Source of the DNA: Bacteroidales bacterium
Lineage (GTDB): Bacteria; Bacteroidota; Bacteroidia; Bacteroidales; F082
NCBI GenBank assembly: GCA_029933565.1
Contig: JAOZNY010000001.1
Location: 4,356 to 43,171 of the forward strand
DNA: 38,816 bases
Direction: 5' to 3'
Shown here piece after piece: positions 14,662 to 25,128 of the stretch. Within the stretch, counting starts at the first letter, position 1, and the number at the start of each line of letters is the position of its first letter. The notes under the pieces are model-generated. The model had not been told where the DNA came from. It saw nothing but the letters and a program-made list of their open reading frames with translations, and ran no database searches. Made by a program: the position numbers and the translations under genes.

Positions 14662-17217
14662 CTATTCAATTTCAGTATTTTGATTTGAAGAACTATCTTC
14701 ATTGTCAATTTTCCCCTCTTCAGAATTTTCTATATCTGAAACTTCCTCATCAATTAAGTCTTCATCAGTTATTTCAATTTTTGCCACAGCAGCAATCTCA
14801 TCTTCCTCTCCTAGCCTAATTAGTTTAACTCCTTGTGTGGCTCTGCCCATTATGCGCATATCACTCACCGACATCCTAATTGTAATTCCTGATGTGTTGA
14901 TAATCATAAGGTTGTCTAGTTCGGTAACATCTTTTATTGCAATAAGAGAACCAGTCTTTTCAGTAACGTTTATAGTTTTTACTCCTTTCCCTCCCCTATT
15001 TGTAACTCGATAATCTTCAAGCTTAGAGCGTTTCCCATAACCTTTTTCTGAAACAACAAGTATATTATGCTCTTCGTTTTCAATACAAATCATACCTATT
15101 AATTCATCTTTATCATTTTCCAGTCGTACCCCACGAACACCGGCAGCATTTCTTCCCATTGGTCGCACAGCGGATTCGTTAAACCTAATTGCCTTTCCCG
15201 ATTTTTTTGCAAGAATTACTTCGCTGCTTCCACTAGTCATTTTAGCTTCAAGTAACTCATCCCCTTCTCTAATTGTAATGGCATTTATTCCATTTTTCCT
15301 TGGACGGGAATATGATTCAAGTGAAGTTTTTTTGATAGTTCCCTTTTTTGTGGCCAGAAGTATATAATTACTATTTACATATTCCTCATCCTTAATGCTT
15401 TTAACATTAATATAAGCCTTTACAACGTCATCCTTAGGGATATTTATTAAATTCTGGATTGCTCTTCCTTTTGAAATTTTAGAGCCTTCAGGAATTTCAA
15501 AAACACGCAACCAAAATACTTTACCCTGCTCAGTAAAAAGCAATAGGTAATTATGATTAGTAGCAATGAACAGATGTTCAAGGAAATCTTCGTTACGCGT
15601 TGTACTTCCTCGCGAGCCACGCCCTCCCCTATTCTGAACTCTGTATTCAGTAAGAGGTGTACGCTTAATATAACCCATACGTGAGATAGTTATTACAACC
15701 TTCTCATCAGGTATAACATCTTCAAGACTAATATCTTCAGCGGTATAAACTATTTTACTTTTACGCTCATCGCCAAATCTTTCTTTAATTGAAAGAAGTT
15801 CATTTTTAATAATTTCCATCCTAACTTCCTTGCTTGCAAGAATTTCATTAAGCCTAATGATTAGTTTTTGAAGTTCATCATAGTCAGCTTTAATTTTATC
15901 TCTTTCAAGTCCGGTAAGTTTTTGAAGACGCATATCAAGTATTGCCCTTGCCTGAAGTTCACTTAGTTCAAATCTTTCGATAAGTCCGTTTCTGGCTTCC
16001 TCAGGAGTTTTTGATGCTCTGATTAGTGCAATTACTTCATCCAGATTATCCAATGCAATCAGTAATCCTTCAAGAATATGTGCTTTTTTCTGAGCTTCTT
16101 TAAGGTCATATTCAGTCCTTCTAACAACAACTTCATGCCTGTGCTCAACAAAATAATGAATCATATCCTTAAGATTCAGCATTTTAGGGCGTCCTTTCAC
16201 CAATGCAATATTATTTACACTAAATGAACTTTGAAGAGCTGTCATTTGGTAAAGTTTGTTCATGACAATGCTTGGAATAGCATCTCTTTTTAAATCATAA
16301 ACTATCCTCATACCATTTCTATCCGATTCATCGTTTATATCAGAAATGCCATCAAGTTTTTTCTCATTTACCAAATCAGCAGTCTTTCTGATCATTTCTG
16401 CCTTGTTTACCATATATGGTATAGAGTTGGCAATAAGCCTTTCGCGTCCTGTTGATGTTTCTTCAACTGTAATATCGCCGCGCATCATTACTCTTCCCCT
16501 ACCAGTCTCAAAAGCATTAATAACACCTTCGTAGCCATAAATTATTCCTCCTGTGGGGAAGTCAGGGGCCTGAACAATTTTTGCAAGTTCAGTAACTCCA
16601 ATTTCATTATCCTCAATGTAAACAATTGTAGCATCAATAACCTGTGAGAGATTATGGGGTGGCATATTTGTAGCCATACCAACAGCAATTCCAGAAGCCC
16701 CATTAATCAACAGGTTTGGAATTTGGGTTGGTAAAACAGTTGGTTCTTTTAAAGTATCATCAAAGTTGAGTTGATGGTCAACGGTATCTTTATCAATATC
16801 AACAAGCATTTCTTCAGCAATCTTCCTGAGCCTTGCCTCTGTATAACGCATTGCCGCCGGATTATCTCCATCAATGGAACCAAAGTTACCTTGTCCTTCA
16901 ACCAAAGGATATCGTAGCGACCAATCCTGAGCCATACGTACCATGGAATCATAAACTGATGTGTCGCCATGAGGGTGATACTTTCCTAATACTTCCCCTA
17001 CTATTCTTGCTGATTTTTTATATGGTCGGTTTGAGAAAACTCCTAATTCGTGCATCCCAAATAAAACTCTACGGTGAACAGGTTTTAGTCCATCTCTTAC
17101 ATCAGGAAGAGCCCTTGAAACAATTACCGACATTGAGTAGTCGATATAGGCTGACTTCATCTGATTTTCGATGTTTACCTTTACTATTCTTTCTCCTTCA
17201 AATACATTCTCCATCAA
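14662..17217 (-). CDS. gyrA: DNA gyrase subunit A
   Basis: The cleavage-rejoining subunit of gyrase, acting with GyrB to introduce negative supercoils. It is 851 aa. The catalytic tyrosine is Y125 in [10 protein letters not shown]. The quinolone-determining region reads [17 protein letters not shown]86 stands where E. coli has Ser83, and D90 matches Asp87. The GyrA box is QNRGGRG (about 528-534), the feature that separates gyrase from topoisomerase IV ParC. Six beta-pinwheel repeats follow. The last 35 or so residues are strongly acidic ([16 protein letters not shown]...), a tail known to modulate DNA wrapping in some GyrA proteins. Two adjacent Met codons begin the frame ([11 protein letters not shown]); either may be used. 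gyrB is not in the window. Confidence 0.97.
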   Translation of the reverse strand: MMENVFEGERIVKVNIENQMKSAYIDYSMSVIVSRALPDVRDGLKPVHRRVLFGMHELGVFSNRPYKKSARIVGEVLGKYHPHGDTSVYDSMVRMAQDWSLRYPLVEGQGNFGSIDGDNPAAMRYTEARLRKIAEEMLVDIDKDTVDHQLNFDDTLKEPTVLPTQIPNLLINGASGIAVGMATNMPPHNLSQVIDATIVYIEDNEIGVTELAKIVQAPDFPTGGIIYGYEGVINAFETGRGRVMMRGDITVEETSTGRERLIANSIPYMVNKAEMIRKTADLVNEKKLDGISDINDESDRNGMRIVYDLKRDAIPSIVMNKLYQMTALQSSFSVNNIALVKGRPKMLNLKDMIHYFVEHRHEVVVRRTEYDLKEAQKKAHILEGLLIALDNLDEVIALIRASKTPEEARNGLIERFELSELQARAILDMRLQKLTGLERDKIKADYDELQKLIIRLNEILASKEVRMEIIKNELLSIKERFGDERKSKIVYTAEDISLEDVIPDEKVVITISRMGYIKRTPLTEYRVQNRGGRGSRGSTTRNEDFLEHLFIATNHNYLLLFTEQGKVFWLRVFEIPEGSKISKGRAIQNLINIPKDDVVKAYINVKSIKDEEYVNSNYILLATKKGTIKKTSLESYSRPRKNGINAITIREGDELLEAKMTSGSSEVILAKKSGKAIRFNESAVRPMGRNAAGVRGVRLENDKDELIGMICIENEEHNILVVSEKGYGKRSKLEDYRVTNRGGKGVKTINVTEKTGSLIAIKDVTELDNLMIINTSGITIRMSVSDMRIMGRATQGVKLIRLGEEDEIAAVAKIEITDEDLIDEEVSDIENSEEGKIDNEDSSSNQNTEIE

Positions 17218-17256
17218 AAAAAATTATGATTTATTTTGTTATAATAAAATAGGTGG

Positions 17257-17264
17257 CAAAGGTA
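17257..17264 (-). promoter_or_regulatory. TAnnTTTG -7 motif for gyrA
   Basis: The minus strand reads TACCTTTG, 39 nt ahead of the gyrA ATG. Confidence 0.6.
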
Positions 17265-17317
17265 ATGAATTTAGCTCAAATAGACCTATTATTTATAAGG
17301 GCTTAGTTGATTTTATT

Positions 17318-17335
17318 TTAACATGCTTCTGTTAA
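17318..17335. promoter_or_regulatory. Inverted repeat between gyrA and clpC
   Basis: TTAACA-tgcttc-TGTTAA, a perfect 6-bp palindrome arm with a 6-nt spacer. Its size and its place between divergent promoters suit an operator. No regulator can be named. Confidence 0.35.
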
Positions 17336-17376
17336 CAAAATTGAGCATCTATAAGTTTCATTATTAGTATGATTTC

Positions 17377-17384
17377 TACTTTTG
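17377..17384 (+). promoter_or_regulatory. Candidate distal -7 motif for clpC
   Basis: TACTTTTG fits TAnnTTTG, about 84 nt ahead of the clpC ATG. A second candidate lies nearer the gene. Confidence 0.4.
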
Positions 17385-17442
17385 ATTTGAGAAAGATGGA
17401 TTGAAATTTTGTTAAACCTTCACAAGGTACTTTAGTATTGTG

Positions 17443-17450
17443 TAGTTTTG
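17443..17450 (+). promoter_or_regulatory. Proximal -7 motif for clpC
   Basis: TAGTTTTG fits TAnnTTTG and lies 17 nt ahead of the ATG at 17468, the spacing seen for other genes here. Confidence 0.55.
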
Positions 17451-17467
17451 CAATTAAATAAATAAAT

Positions 17468-20005
17468 ATGGAAGCAAAATTTTCTAAACGTGTAAAAGAT
17501 GTGCTGTCGTACAGCCGGGAAGAAGCGGTAAGATTGGGAAATAATTATATAGGACTTGAACATTTGTTGCTTGGAATAATAAGGGAAGGCAACGGAATGG
17601 CAGTTCAACTCTTAAAGTTTTTTGGTGTAGAAGTTGAAAAATGCAAAAAGAATATAGAGGATAGTATAAAAAATCCTGCAGGAACAAGTATTACCCAAGA
17701 AAATATTCCGCTTGTAAAACAGGCCGAAAAAGCCCTTAAACTAACTTATTTAGAAGCAAGGGTGTTTAATAGTGATCTTATTGGTACTGAGCATCTTTTG
17801 TTGGCTATATTAAAAGATGAAAATAATATTGCCACCTCCAAACTAAACAGTCTTGGGGTTGATTATAAAGGACTTAAGCAGGAATTGACATCAATTAAAA
17901 AAGAAAAAGAGGACTATCCTGATCTTATTGAACCAAGTGCATCAATACCTGATCCTACTGAAGATGAGCCTGCTGAAGGTGGCGGTATGGGAAGTGGATT
18001 TGGTAGTAAAGCAAAAAAACCTGCTAACCCAAAATCAAAAACCCCTGTATTGGATAATTTTGGACGCGATCTTACGAAATATGCTGAGGAAGGTCGGCTA
18101 GACCCTATTGTTGGCAGGGAAAAAGAACTTGAAAGAATATCACAGATATTAAGTCGTAGGAAAAAGAATAATCCAATTTTAATTGGAGAACCGGGTGTTG
18201 GTAAATCGGCCATTGCTGAGGGCTTGGCATTAAGGATTGTTGAACGTAAAGTGTCGAGGGCTCTTTTTAATAAACGAGTTATAACTCTTGATCTGGCTTC
18301 GTTAGTTGCTGGTACAAAATACCGAGGACAGTTTGAAGAAAGAATGAAAGCAGTTCTAAATGAATTGACTAAGAACCCCGATATTATTTTGTTTATAGAT
18401 GAGATTCATACAATTGTAGGAGCAGGTAATGCATCCGGCTCACTCGATGCCAGCAATATGTTTAAACCTGCTTTGGCACGTGGCGAACTGCAATGCATTG
18501 GTGCTACAACCTTAGATGAATACCGTCAGCATATTGAAAAAGATGGGGCACTGGAAAGAAGATTTCAAAAAGTTCTTATTGAGGCCACCACTGCTGAAGA
18601 AACGGTTGAAATACTAAACAATATTAAGGAAAAGTACGAGGATCATCATTTGGTAAAATATTCACCTGAAGCCATACATGCATGCGTACAATTGACTAAC
18701 CGTTATATTAGTGATCGTCATTTGCCGGATAAGGCTATCGATGCCCTCGACGAAGCTGGGGCACGAGTTCACATTAGCAATATTCATGTACCTTCTGAGG
18801 TAATTAATCTGGAAGGTGCAATTGAAGAATTGAAAACGAAAAAAACTCTTGCCATTAAAAGTCAAAAATTTGAAGAAGCAGCGCAGTTTAGAGATTTGGA
18901 GAGAAGGTATAGTGACGAACTGGAAAATGCCAAGAAAAAGTGGGAGGAAGATGCAAAAATCCATAGAGAAATTGTAGACGAAGAAAATGTTGCAGAAGTT
19001 GTTGCAATGATGACGGGTATCCCACTTACTAATATTGCCCAATCTGAAAGCAATAAACTGATAAATATGGAGAAGGAACTCCAAAAGGAAATTATTGGTC
19101 AGGATAACGCAGTTTTAAAGGTTGTAAAAGCAATTAGAAGAAACAGAGCTGGGCTTAAAGATCCCAAAAAACCAATTGGCTCATTTATTTTTCTTGGAGC
19201 AACAGGTGTTGGAAAAACGTACCTGGCAAAAATGTTGGCTAAATTTCTTTTCGATACCGAGGATGCCCTTATAAGGATTGACATGAGTGAGTATATGGAA
19301 AAGTTTGCAGTATCGCGGCTTGTGGGTGCCCCTCCTGGATATGTTGGTTATGAAGAAGGCGGACAACTTACCGAAAAAGTAAGGCGCAAACCTTATTCAA
19401 TAGTTCTTTTGGATGAGATTGAAAAAGCACATCCCGATGTTTTTCACTTGCTCTTGCAAGTGCTTGACGATGGAGTACTAACTGATAGTTTTGGTCGTAA
19501 AGTAGATTTTAAGAATACAATAATTATTATGACATCTAATATTGGTTCAAGGCAGTTAAAGGACTTTGGACAGGGAGTTGGGTTTACTACTGAAGCAAAA
19601 AAAGCAAGTAAGATTAGTCATACCAAAGGAGTTATCGAAAATGCACTGAAGCGTGCATTTGCTCCAGAGTTTCTGAACAGGATAGATGATGTTGTAATTT
19701 TTGAATCTCTTGACAGGGATGCAATCCATAAAATTATTGATATCGAATTAAAGTATCTTGTTAACCGTGTTGCTGAATTGGGCTACAAAATAAAAGTTAG
19801 TACAAAAGCAAAAGATTATCTTATCGACAATGGTTGGGATGAGCAGTTTGGTGCCAGACCATTAAAACGTGCCATACAAAAGCATATAGAAGATTCTCTT
19901 GCAGAGGAAATTATTAAATCCTCTATCAAAGATGGTGATTCCATAAATATTGGACACGACTCAAAGAAAGATAAGATTACGATAAAAATAATTAAGAAGA
20001 AATAA
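17468..20005 (+). CDS. clpC: ATP-dependent Clp protease ATP-binding subunit ClpC
   Basis: A Hsp100 unfoldase of 845 aa that feeds proteins to ClpP and acts with adaptors. The order is: two Clp N-terminal repeats (about 1-145), a Gly/Pro-rich linker, AAA1 with Walker A GEPGVGKS (240-247) and Walker B LFIDEIHT, a UVR-containing middle domain ([18 protein letters not shown], about 467), AAA2 with Walker A GATGVGKT (about 576) and Walker [11 protein letters not shown], then the ClpP-docking loop GVGF within [11 protein letters not shown]. The C-terminal D2 small domain carries [15 protein letters not shown]. Presence of the middle UVR region and the VGF loop makes it ClpC rather than ClpB or ClpA. 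clpP is not nearby. Two promoter motifs precede it. Confidence 0.96.
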   Translation: MEAKFSKRVKDVLSYSREEAVRLGNNYIGLEHLLLGIIREGNGMAVQLLKFFGVEVEKCKKNIEDSIKNPAGTSITQENIPLVKQAEKALKLTYLEARVFNSDLIGTEHLLLAILKDENNIATSKLNSLGVDYKGLKQELTSIKKEKEDYPDLIEPSASIPDPTEDEPAEGGGMGSGFGSKAKKPANPKSKTPVLDNFGRDLTKYAEEGRLDPIVGREKELERISQILSRRKKNNPILIGEPGVGKSAIAEGLALRIVERKVSRALFNKRVITLDLASLVAGTKYRGQFEERMKAVLNELTKNPDIILFIDEIHTIVGAGNASGSLDASNMFKPALARGELQCIGATTLDEYRQHIEKDGALERRFQKVLIEATTAEETVEILNNIKEKYEDHHLVKYSPEAIHACVQLTNRYISDRHLPDKAIDALDEAGARVHISNIHVPSEVINLEGAIEELKTKKTLAIKSQKFEEAAQFRDLERRYSDELENAKKKWEEDAKIHREIVDEENVAEVVAMMTGIPLTNIAQSESNKLINMEKELQKEIIGQDNAVLKVVKAIRRNRAGLKDPKKPIGSFIFLGATGVGKTYLAKMLAKFLFDTEDALIRIDMSEYMEKFAVSRLVGAPPGYVGYEEGGQLTEKVRRKPYSIVLLDEIEKAHPDVFHLLLQVLDDGVLTDSFGRKVDFKNTIIIMTSNIGSRQLKDFGQGVGFTTEAKKASKISHTKGVIENALKRAFAPEFLNRIDDVVIFESLDRDAIHKIIDIELKYLVNRVAELGYKIKVSTKAKDYLIDNGWDEQFGARPLKRAIQKHIEDSLAEEIIKSSIKDGDSINIGHDSKKDKITIKIIKKK

Positions 20006-20018
20006 GTTTAAGTGAAAT

Positions 20019-20057
20019 AAAAAAAGGCTGTTCAAAATCTATTGGCAGCCTTTTTTT
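20019..20057 (+). terminator. Intrinsic terminator after clpC
   Basis: A 12-bp stem AAAAAAAGGCTG / CAGCCTTTTTTT; the T run is part of the stem. Strong and in the right place. Confidence 0.9.
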
Positions 20058-20086
20058 ATTTGATTTTTTTTGCAAAGCATTAATTT

Positions 20087-20094
20087 TATCTTTG
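20087..20094 (+). promoter_or_regulatory. TAnnTTTG -7 motif for the long acyl-CoA dehydrogenase
   Basis: TATCTTTG lies 26 nt ahead of the ATG at 20121. Confidence 0.6.
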
Positions 20095-20120
20095 CCAAGA
20101 TTTTTTAAAAGATAATTGTT

Positions 20121-21908
20121 ATGGATATGAAACCGGTAATTAGAGGAGGAGAATTCCTTTTAAAAGAAGTAGATATTAAGGATGTATTTATTCCTGAAGA
20201 GTTTGATGAAGAGCAAAATATGATTGCTGAAACTTGTTCTGATTTTATTGAAACAGAGATAGTACCACACTTTCAGGCTCTCGATAATCATGAAGAAGGG
20301 CTAATGCCATCTCTTCTAAAAAAAGCAGGCGAATTAGGTTTGTTAGGTGTTTCAATACCAGAAGAATATGCTGGATTTGGTCAATCCTTTTTAACTAATA
20401 TGAGGGCAAATGAAGCTATGGGTTCTGCCTATTCATTCTCAGTTGCCTTTATGGCACACACCGGAATTGGTACCTTGCCCCTGGCCTACTATGGCACAGA
20501 TAAGCAAAAAGATAAATATCTGACAGATTTGGCAACAGGCAATAAACTGGCAGCATATTGTTTAACTGAGCCAAACGCAGGATCTGATGCAAATGCAGGT
20601 ACTTCAAAAGCAGTTTTAACTGAAGATGGAAAACATTACATATTAAATGGACAGAAAATGTGGATTACAAATGGTGGGTTTGCCGACCTGCTAACCGTAT
20701 TCGCAAAAATTGATAACGATAGAGTATTGAGTGCCTTTCTTGTTGACGCTGACTCAGAGGGTATTACAATGAATCCTGAAGAACATAAAATGGGTATTAA
20801 AGGGTCGTCAACCCGCCAAATATTCTTTAATGATGTAAAAGTTCCTGTAGAAAACCTACTTGGAAGAAGAGGAACGGGTTTCCGTATTGCATTGAATATT
20901 TTGCATATAGGACGTATTAAATTGGGCGCAACAGTAATTGGTAGCATGCGAAGAGCAATTAATCATTCTGTTACTTATGCAAACGAACGTAAACAATTTG
21001 GTTCTTTCCTTTCTGAGTTTGGTGCAATAAAACACAAAATGGGTGAGCAAATTATTAAAATGTTTGCTACCGAATCGGCAGTTTATCGCGCAAGCAAAGA
21101 CATGGAAGACACCATAAACCAGATGATGACTGATGGGAAAACCTATGGGGAAGCAAATATTGAGGGTGTTGCCGAATTTGAACCTGAATGTGCATTACTC
21201 AAAGTATATGGCTCTGAATCATTAGATTACATTGTTGATGAAATGGTACAAATTTTTGGTGGAATGGGATTTTCTTCTGAAGCACCTGCCGATCGCTCCT
21301 ACCGGGATTCGCGAATAAACAGAATCTTTGAGGGTACAAATGAAATTAACAGACTTATTACTGTAGACTCTACTTTAAAGAAGGGTTTAAAACATAAAAT
21401 AGATTTATTTGAAGCCGCTCAGGAAGTGCTGGATAGTATTGATGACATGGAGATGGTAGATATCAATTCAGGGGACGATTATTACCAAATTAAATATGCT
21501 TACGTAAAGAATCTGAAAAAAGCGGTACTTATGCTTTTACCGGTTGTTCAGAATACTTTTAAACGTAAACTAATGTTTGAGGAGGAGATTTTAATGAATA
21601 TTTCTGATATGATTATGAATATTTATATCCTCGAATCAACATTATTAAGGGTAAATAAACTTGAGAAGAACGCACTTAAAACCAACATAAGTTACTATAA
21701 AGATATACTTGATGTTTTAACTCAGGATACTGCAGGAAGTGTTTATAAATCAGGATTTGATACTATAGGCTCATTTGCTGAAGGCAAACAGAAAGTGATA
21801 CTTTGTAATGCAATGGGAATACTTACTAAAGCACAATCAATAAATGTTAAGGAGGCAAGAAGAAGAATTGCTGATAAACTTATTGATGACGGACTTTATA
21901 AGTTCTAG
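20121..21908 (+). CDS. Acyl-CoA dehydrogenase with C-terminal extension (VLCAD/ACAD9-like)
   Basis: A 595-aa FAD enzyme for fatty-acid beta-oxidation. The dehydrogenase core spans about residues 25-420: YCLTEPNAGSDANAG (FAD contact), NGQKMWITNGGFAD, an arginine-rich helix RKQFGSFLSEFGAIKHKM, and catalytic base E404 in RIFEGTNEINRL. About 170 further residues form a second helical region, as in very-long-chain and ACAD9 enzymes and in the Bacteroidetes long form. The extra domain suggests dimer or membrane association (family knowledge). An identical TEPNAGSD signature marks the shorter paralogue at 6106, but the two proteins differ widely otherwise. It is transcribed singly from its own promoter. 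Confidence 0.93.
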   Translation: MDMKPVIRGGEFLLKEVDIKDVFIPEEFDEEQNMIAETCSDFIETEIVPHFQALDNHEEGLMPSLLKKAGELGLLGVSIPEEYAGFGQSFLTNMRANEAMGSAYSFSVAFMAHTGIGTLPLAYYGTDKQKDKYLTDLATGNKLAAYCLTEPNAGSDANAGTSKAVLTEDGKHYILNGQKMWITNGGFADLLTVFAKIDNDRVLSAFLVDADSEGITMNPEEHKMGIKGSSTRQIFFNDVKVPVENLLGRRGTGFRIALNILHIGRIKLGATVIGSMRRAINHSVTYANERKQFGSFLSEFGAIKHKMGEQIIKMFATESAVYRASKDMEDTINQMMTDGKTYGEANIEGVAEFEPECALLKVYGSESLDYIVDEMVQIFGGMGFSSEAPADRSYRDSRINRIFEGTNEINRLITVDSTLKKGLKHKIDLFEAAQEVLDSIDDMEMVDINSGDDYYQIKYAYVKNLKKAVLMLLPVVQNTFKRKLMFEEEILMNISDMIMNIYILESTLLRVNKLEKNALKTNISYYKDILDVLTQDTAGSVYKSGFDTIGSFAEGKQKVILCNAMGILTKAQSINVKEARRRIADKLIDDGLYKF

Positions 21909-21937
21909 TTGAACTGAAATTTATTGTTTGGAATTGT

Positions 21938-21965
21938 GAAAGGGCTTAATTTATTAGACCCTTTC
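21938..21965. terminator. Weak hairpin at convergent gene ends
   Basis: GAAAGGG / CCCTTTC (7 bp) encloses TAAT-TT-ATTA. It overlaps the last codons of nusB. No T-tract, so termination is a guess. Confidence 0.35.
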
Positions 21966-22905
21966 CTAGTTTCTTGACTCTTCCATTTTCTTTTAACTCC
22001 TGGATTAGTTTATCCAGAATACCGTTAATAAAGGTTCTGCTTTTGGTCACGCTAAAGTATTTTGTTAATTCAATATATTCATTTAGTGTAACCTTTACAG
22101 GCACTTCATCCATATACTCAAACTCGGTAATGGCCATTTTTATTAAAATAAGATCAAGGAGTGGAATGCGATCATATTCCCAGTTTTTTGTTTTGGGTTT
22201 TATTAAATTGTCGTTTTCTTCGTTGTTTAAAATAACCTTACGGAAGAGTTTTTTCACAAACTCCAAATCAGAGTTTATAGGGTCGTTTTCAGTTTTCAGT
22301 AATGGTGGCATTTTAGTGTTCTCATTACTTTTTTTGTTAATAGAATCGACATATTTTATTAATAAAATATTTACTAAATCGTAACCATCAACAAAATAAA
22401 CACTTTTCTCAGAATATATAGATTGAAGCAAATCAAAAGGAGCCAGTAGCCTGTCAATTATTTTAATAATCAACTTCTTGTCTTCGTCAAGATTTGAAAC
22501 CTCATTTTCCATATAATTTTTATAGAAACCTGATTCCTGAAGGTTCATGTAGAATTTCCTTACAATCTCCTGTTCATCAGCCCAATTAACTTTATAGAGT
22601 TCTTCTTTTTTAAGGAAGTCAATATTGGTTTCTAAATGCTTAAAAAACCTATTATTTATAAACTTAAGATTTGGGTTTAAATCTTCTTCGGTTGGATAGA
22701 ATTTTTTTTTGCTTTCTTCTATACGGTTTTCTGCAAATCGCTTGACCTCGTATAAAAAGGAAATTTGGTAAATAAAAAGTTCATATAATTTGTTAATGCT
22801 CGAAAGGAGTTGTTTTTCACCTGAAATTAAATCTTCCTGTCCTCCTGAAAAATAAGCGTAAAGCGATTGAAGAGCCTTAATCCTTAAATGCCTGCGGTAT
22901 AACAT
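21946..22905 (-). CDS. nusB: Transcription antitermination factor NusB, long Bacteroidetes form
   Basis: NusB binds boxA RNA with NusE (S10) and prevents premature termination of rRNA transcripts. At 319 aa it is about twice E. coli NusB. The conserved NusB core is the C-terminal part: WEYDRIPLLDLILIKMAITEFEYM, then VPVKVTLNEYIELTKYFSVTKSRTFINGILDKL, which is diagnostic. The N-terminus MLYRRHLRIKALQSLYAYF is the first NusB helix with the R-R-x-x-R-x-x-A-L pattern. The charged, helical insertion between these blocks is the Bacteroidetes extension. It has its own promoter motif; the GT2 fusion gene lies upstream on the same strand. Confidence 0.92.
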   Translation of the reverse strand: MLYRRHLRIKALQSLYAYFSGGQEDLISGEKQLLSSINKLYELFIYQISFLYEVKRFAENRIEESKKKFYPTEEDLNPNLKFINNRFFKHLETNIDFLKKEELYKVNWADEQEIVRKFYMNLQESGFYKNYMENEVSNLDEDKKLIIKIIDRLLAPFDLLQSIYSEKSVYFVDGYDLVNILLIKYVDSINKKSNENTKMPPLLKTENDPINSDLEFVKKLFRKVILNNEENDNLIKPKTKNWEYDRIPLLDLILIKMAITEFEYMDEVPVKVTLNEYIELTKYFSVTKSRTFINGILDKLIQELKENGRVKKLGKGLIN

Positions 22906-22946
22906 AGGGATAATTATTTTTATGAACTTTATTTTAAATTAGGTTG

Positions 22947-22954
22947 CAAAAATA
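22947..22954 (-). promoter_or_regulatory. TAnnTTTG -7 motif for nusB
   Basis: The minus strand reads TATTTTTG, 41 nt ahead of the nusB ATG. Confidence 0.5.
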
Positions 22955-22982
22955 TGTAAAAAACAGATTTAAAAAACGTGCT

Positions 22983-24944
22983 TTATTTACCTAAATCACG
23001 AAAAGCATAAAATACAATGTTCAGATCCTTTAGAATATTGTAATCACGGGCATAAAGTAGGTTAAGATCGTCAATAATTTTTTGGTTGTTTGTTGTCGAT
23101 TTCATCCCATCAAGTGGGCTTAAAACAGAAGGTTTTACCTTTGGTAATTGAGTTGTGGAATTCTCTGGTAAATAATATCCTACCCATGATTTCTTTCCAA
23201 TTAAAACCTGAAAAATATTTCTTACAAAGCCCAAAGGTTTTTTTTGAAATACCATAAGTAAAGGCATGAGCGGGATAAGCAAAGCACTAAAAAAGAAATC
23301 AAACACCCTTTTGTTGCGCCTGTTTGGCGTGGTTCCTATTGCATTAATTCCAATGGTATAAAGGTCGCCACGTGTATGAATTGAATTTGAACCAATTATT
23401 GAAAGTCCATCTTCAGGGGCTATTTTAAAATCGATATTTTCGTTTTGCCATTCGGCCATTTTATCTATAATAGTATGATGTTTTATATCTGCTGAGCAGA
23501 AAATAATTTCATCAATCTTATAAATATTAATAATGTCTTTTACCTGAGAGATATTGCCAATGTAGTTTTCGTCATTTGCTTTAATATCGTCGGGATACAC
23601 AAGTCCAAGAAACTCTGGTTTCAAAAAAGACTCTTCAAGAAGTTTTGTTACCCTTGCAGCCTCATTCTTTTCACCAATTATTATAAAACGTTTTTTTTCC
23701 TTCTCCCCCATCTGTACCCATGGTACATTCAATTTGTAAAGCAGCAACCTGATTAGAGGCAACGCAGCCGTTCCCCATACGGAGCCTAAAAGTATCAAGG
23801 CACGCGAAAATCTAAGTGATTCGGGAAGAAGGGCATACAAAACAAGTATTACTATGCTTCCGGCCAAAAGCCCTGTAATTGAATTCCTTATCTTAACGGG
23901 TCGGTCGTAGCCGCCAGCAAAATAAACCGAGAGTAGCCAAATAAGCACATAGGTTGGAAGTACTGCAGTAACTAAAAACAAGGGGTAATTCCCACCTTCG
24001 GAATAGATAAAACTCCTTCCCCAAAGTGTTTTAATTAGAAAAACACCACCATAAAGAACTATCCCATCAATAAATGGAAGGCTTAGTCTGTTAAATATTC
24101 TTGATAAAATTGCAATAAAAGCCCTAAAATAAACAGCAACTTTTATAAGACTTGCAAATGCACTGGCATTTTTTTGTGTGAAATGTTTTTTTGCAAAAAT
24201 TACCATGGCATTGTAAAATACCAATACGTAATTCACACTACTCTTTTTGGTGCTTTCTCCTTTGTAGTGGATTATTCTGGTTTTCGGAAAATAATAGTTG
24301 TTGTAGCCTGCCTTTATTACCCTGTAAGATAAATCAATGTCTTCACCATACATAAAAAAGTCTTCGTCGAGTAAGCCAATTTTATCCAAAACACTTTTCC
24401 GCAACAGCATAAAAGCACCTGCCAAAATTTCTACTTTATGGGTTTCATTTTCATCGAGAAAGCCCAAATGGTATTTTGAAAAGCGTTTTGATCTTGGAAA
24501 AAGCGATGAAATGCCCGACATTTTATAAAAAGCAGTTGTGGGTGTTGGAAGTCCCCTTTTTGATTCAGGCAGAAACTTACCTGAGCCATCGACCATTTTT
24601 ACTCCAAGTGCACCCGCATCGGCATGCGCATCCATAAACTCAACTATCTTAATAAAGGTGTCGTCTTCAACCACGGTGTCGGGGTTGAGCAGCAAAACAT
24701 ATTCTCCCTTTGAAATTTTTATACCCTGGTTATTAGCACTCGAAAATCCTTTGTTGTCCTTGTTTTCAATGAGAGTAACTTCAGGGAACTTCTTTTTGAC
24801 CATTGGGCATGAGCCATCCACAGAGTCGTTGTCAACAACAATAACTTCCGCTTCAACACCATTCACGGCTTTACGCACCGATAAAAGGCATTGTTCGAGA
24901 AAATATTCAACATTATAGTTGACAATGATTATGCTTAACTTCAC
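22983..24944 (-). CDS. GT2 glycosyltransferase fused to a membrane domain and a degenerate sugar transferase
   Basis: A 653-aa protein. Residues 1-270 are a family 2 glycosyltransferase of the rhamnosyl/dTDP-sugar type: SIIIVNYNVEYFLEQCLLSV, VVDNDSVDGS, LLLNPDTVVEDD (DxD-like Asp) and DEDFFMYGEDIDLSYR (catalytic-base region). Next come several TM helices (about 285-400), then a nucleotide-binding-like segment (KKRFIIIGEKNEAARVTKLLEES). The end looks like a sugar-phosphate transferase of the WcaJ/WbaP class (PF02397): RRNKRVFDFFFSALLIPLMP, QVLIGKKSWVGY, LPKVKPSVLSPLDG and a closing RDYNILKDLNIVFYAF. The central catalytic stretch (the RxGR...KFRSM and DELPQ blocks) is missing, so that half is probably not a phosphotransferase. 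It likely acts at the inner membrane in surface-glycan assembly and is divergent to a flippase. Confidence 0.82.
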   Translation of the reverse strand: MKLSIIIVNYNVEYFLEQCLLSVRKAVNGVEAEVIVVDNDSVDGSCPMVKKKFPEVTLIENKDNKGFSSANNQGIKISKGEYVLLLNPDTVVEDDTFIKIVEFMDAHADAGALGVKMVDGSGKFLPESKRGLPTPTTAFYKMSGISSLFPRSKRFSKYHLGFLDENETHKVEILAGAFMLLRKSVLDKIGLLDEDFFMYGEDIDLSYRVIKAGYNNYYFPKTRIIHYKGESTKKSSVNYVLVFYNAMVIFAKKHFTQKNASAFASLIKVAVYFRAFIAILSRIFNRLSLPFIDGIVLYGGVFLIKTLWGRSFIYSEGGNYPLFLVTAVLPTYVLIWLLSVYFAGGYDRPVKIRNSITGLLAGSIVILVLYALLPESLRFSRALILLGSVWGTAALPLIRLLLYKLNVPWVQMGEKEKKRFIIIGEKNEAARVTKLLEESFLKPEFLGLVYPDDIKANDENYIGNISQVKDIINIYKIDEIIFCSADIKHHTIIDKMAEWQNENIDFKIAPEDGLSIIGSNSIHTRGDLYTIGINAIGTTPNRRNKRVFDFFFSALLIPLMPLLMVFQKKPLGFVRNIFQVLIGKKSWVGYYLPENSTTQLPKVKPSVLSPLDGMKSTTNNQKIIDDLNLLYARDYNILKDLNIVFYAFRDLGK

Positions 24945-25107
24945 GCTTCAAAAATAAAAAATATCATCCTCTGACTTTCAGATTGGGCAATTATTATTTT
25001 GAAACGTGTATTTTGTCTATTTATTGGGTTTTTAAAATGATTAAAAGAGTGACACATCCTCTCTGATCCATTCCATTGTTCCAACTTAAAGGCAACAACA
25101 ATAATTA
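24945..25107. other. Divergent intergenic region
   Basis: AT-rich DNA between the GT2 fusion and the flippase. A CAAAAATA at 24949-24956 reads TATTTTTG on the minus strand but sits too close to the GT2 ATG unless the message is nearly leaderless. No inverted repeat of note was seen. Confidence 0.35.
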
Positions 25108-25115
25108 TATCTTTG
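25108..25115 (+). promoter_or_regulatory. TAnnTTTG -7 motif for the flippase operon
   Basis: TATCTTTG lies 13 nt ahead of the ATG at 25129. Confidence 0.55.
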
Positions 25116-25128
25116 CGTTTTTAGCAAA

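Noticed and set aside
14662-17217. parC rather than gyrA
   Set aside because: A GyrA box (QNRGGRG) and an acidic tail are present, and the opening matches GyrA.
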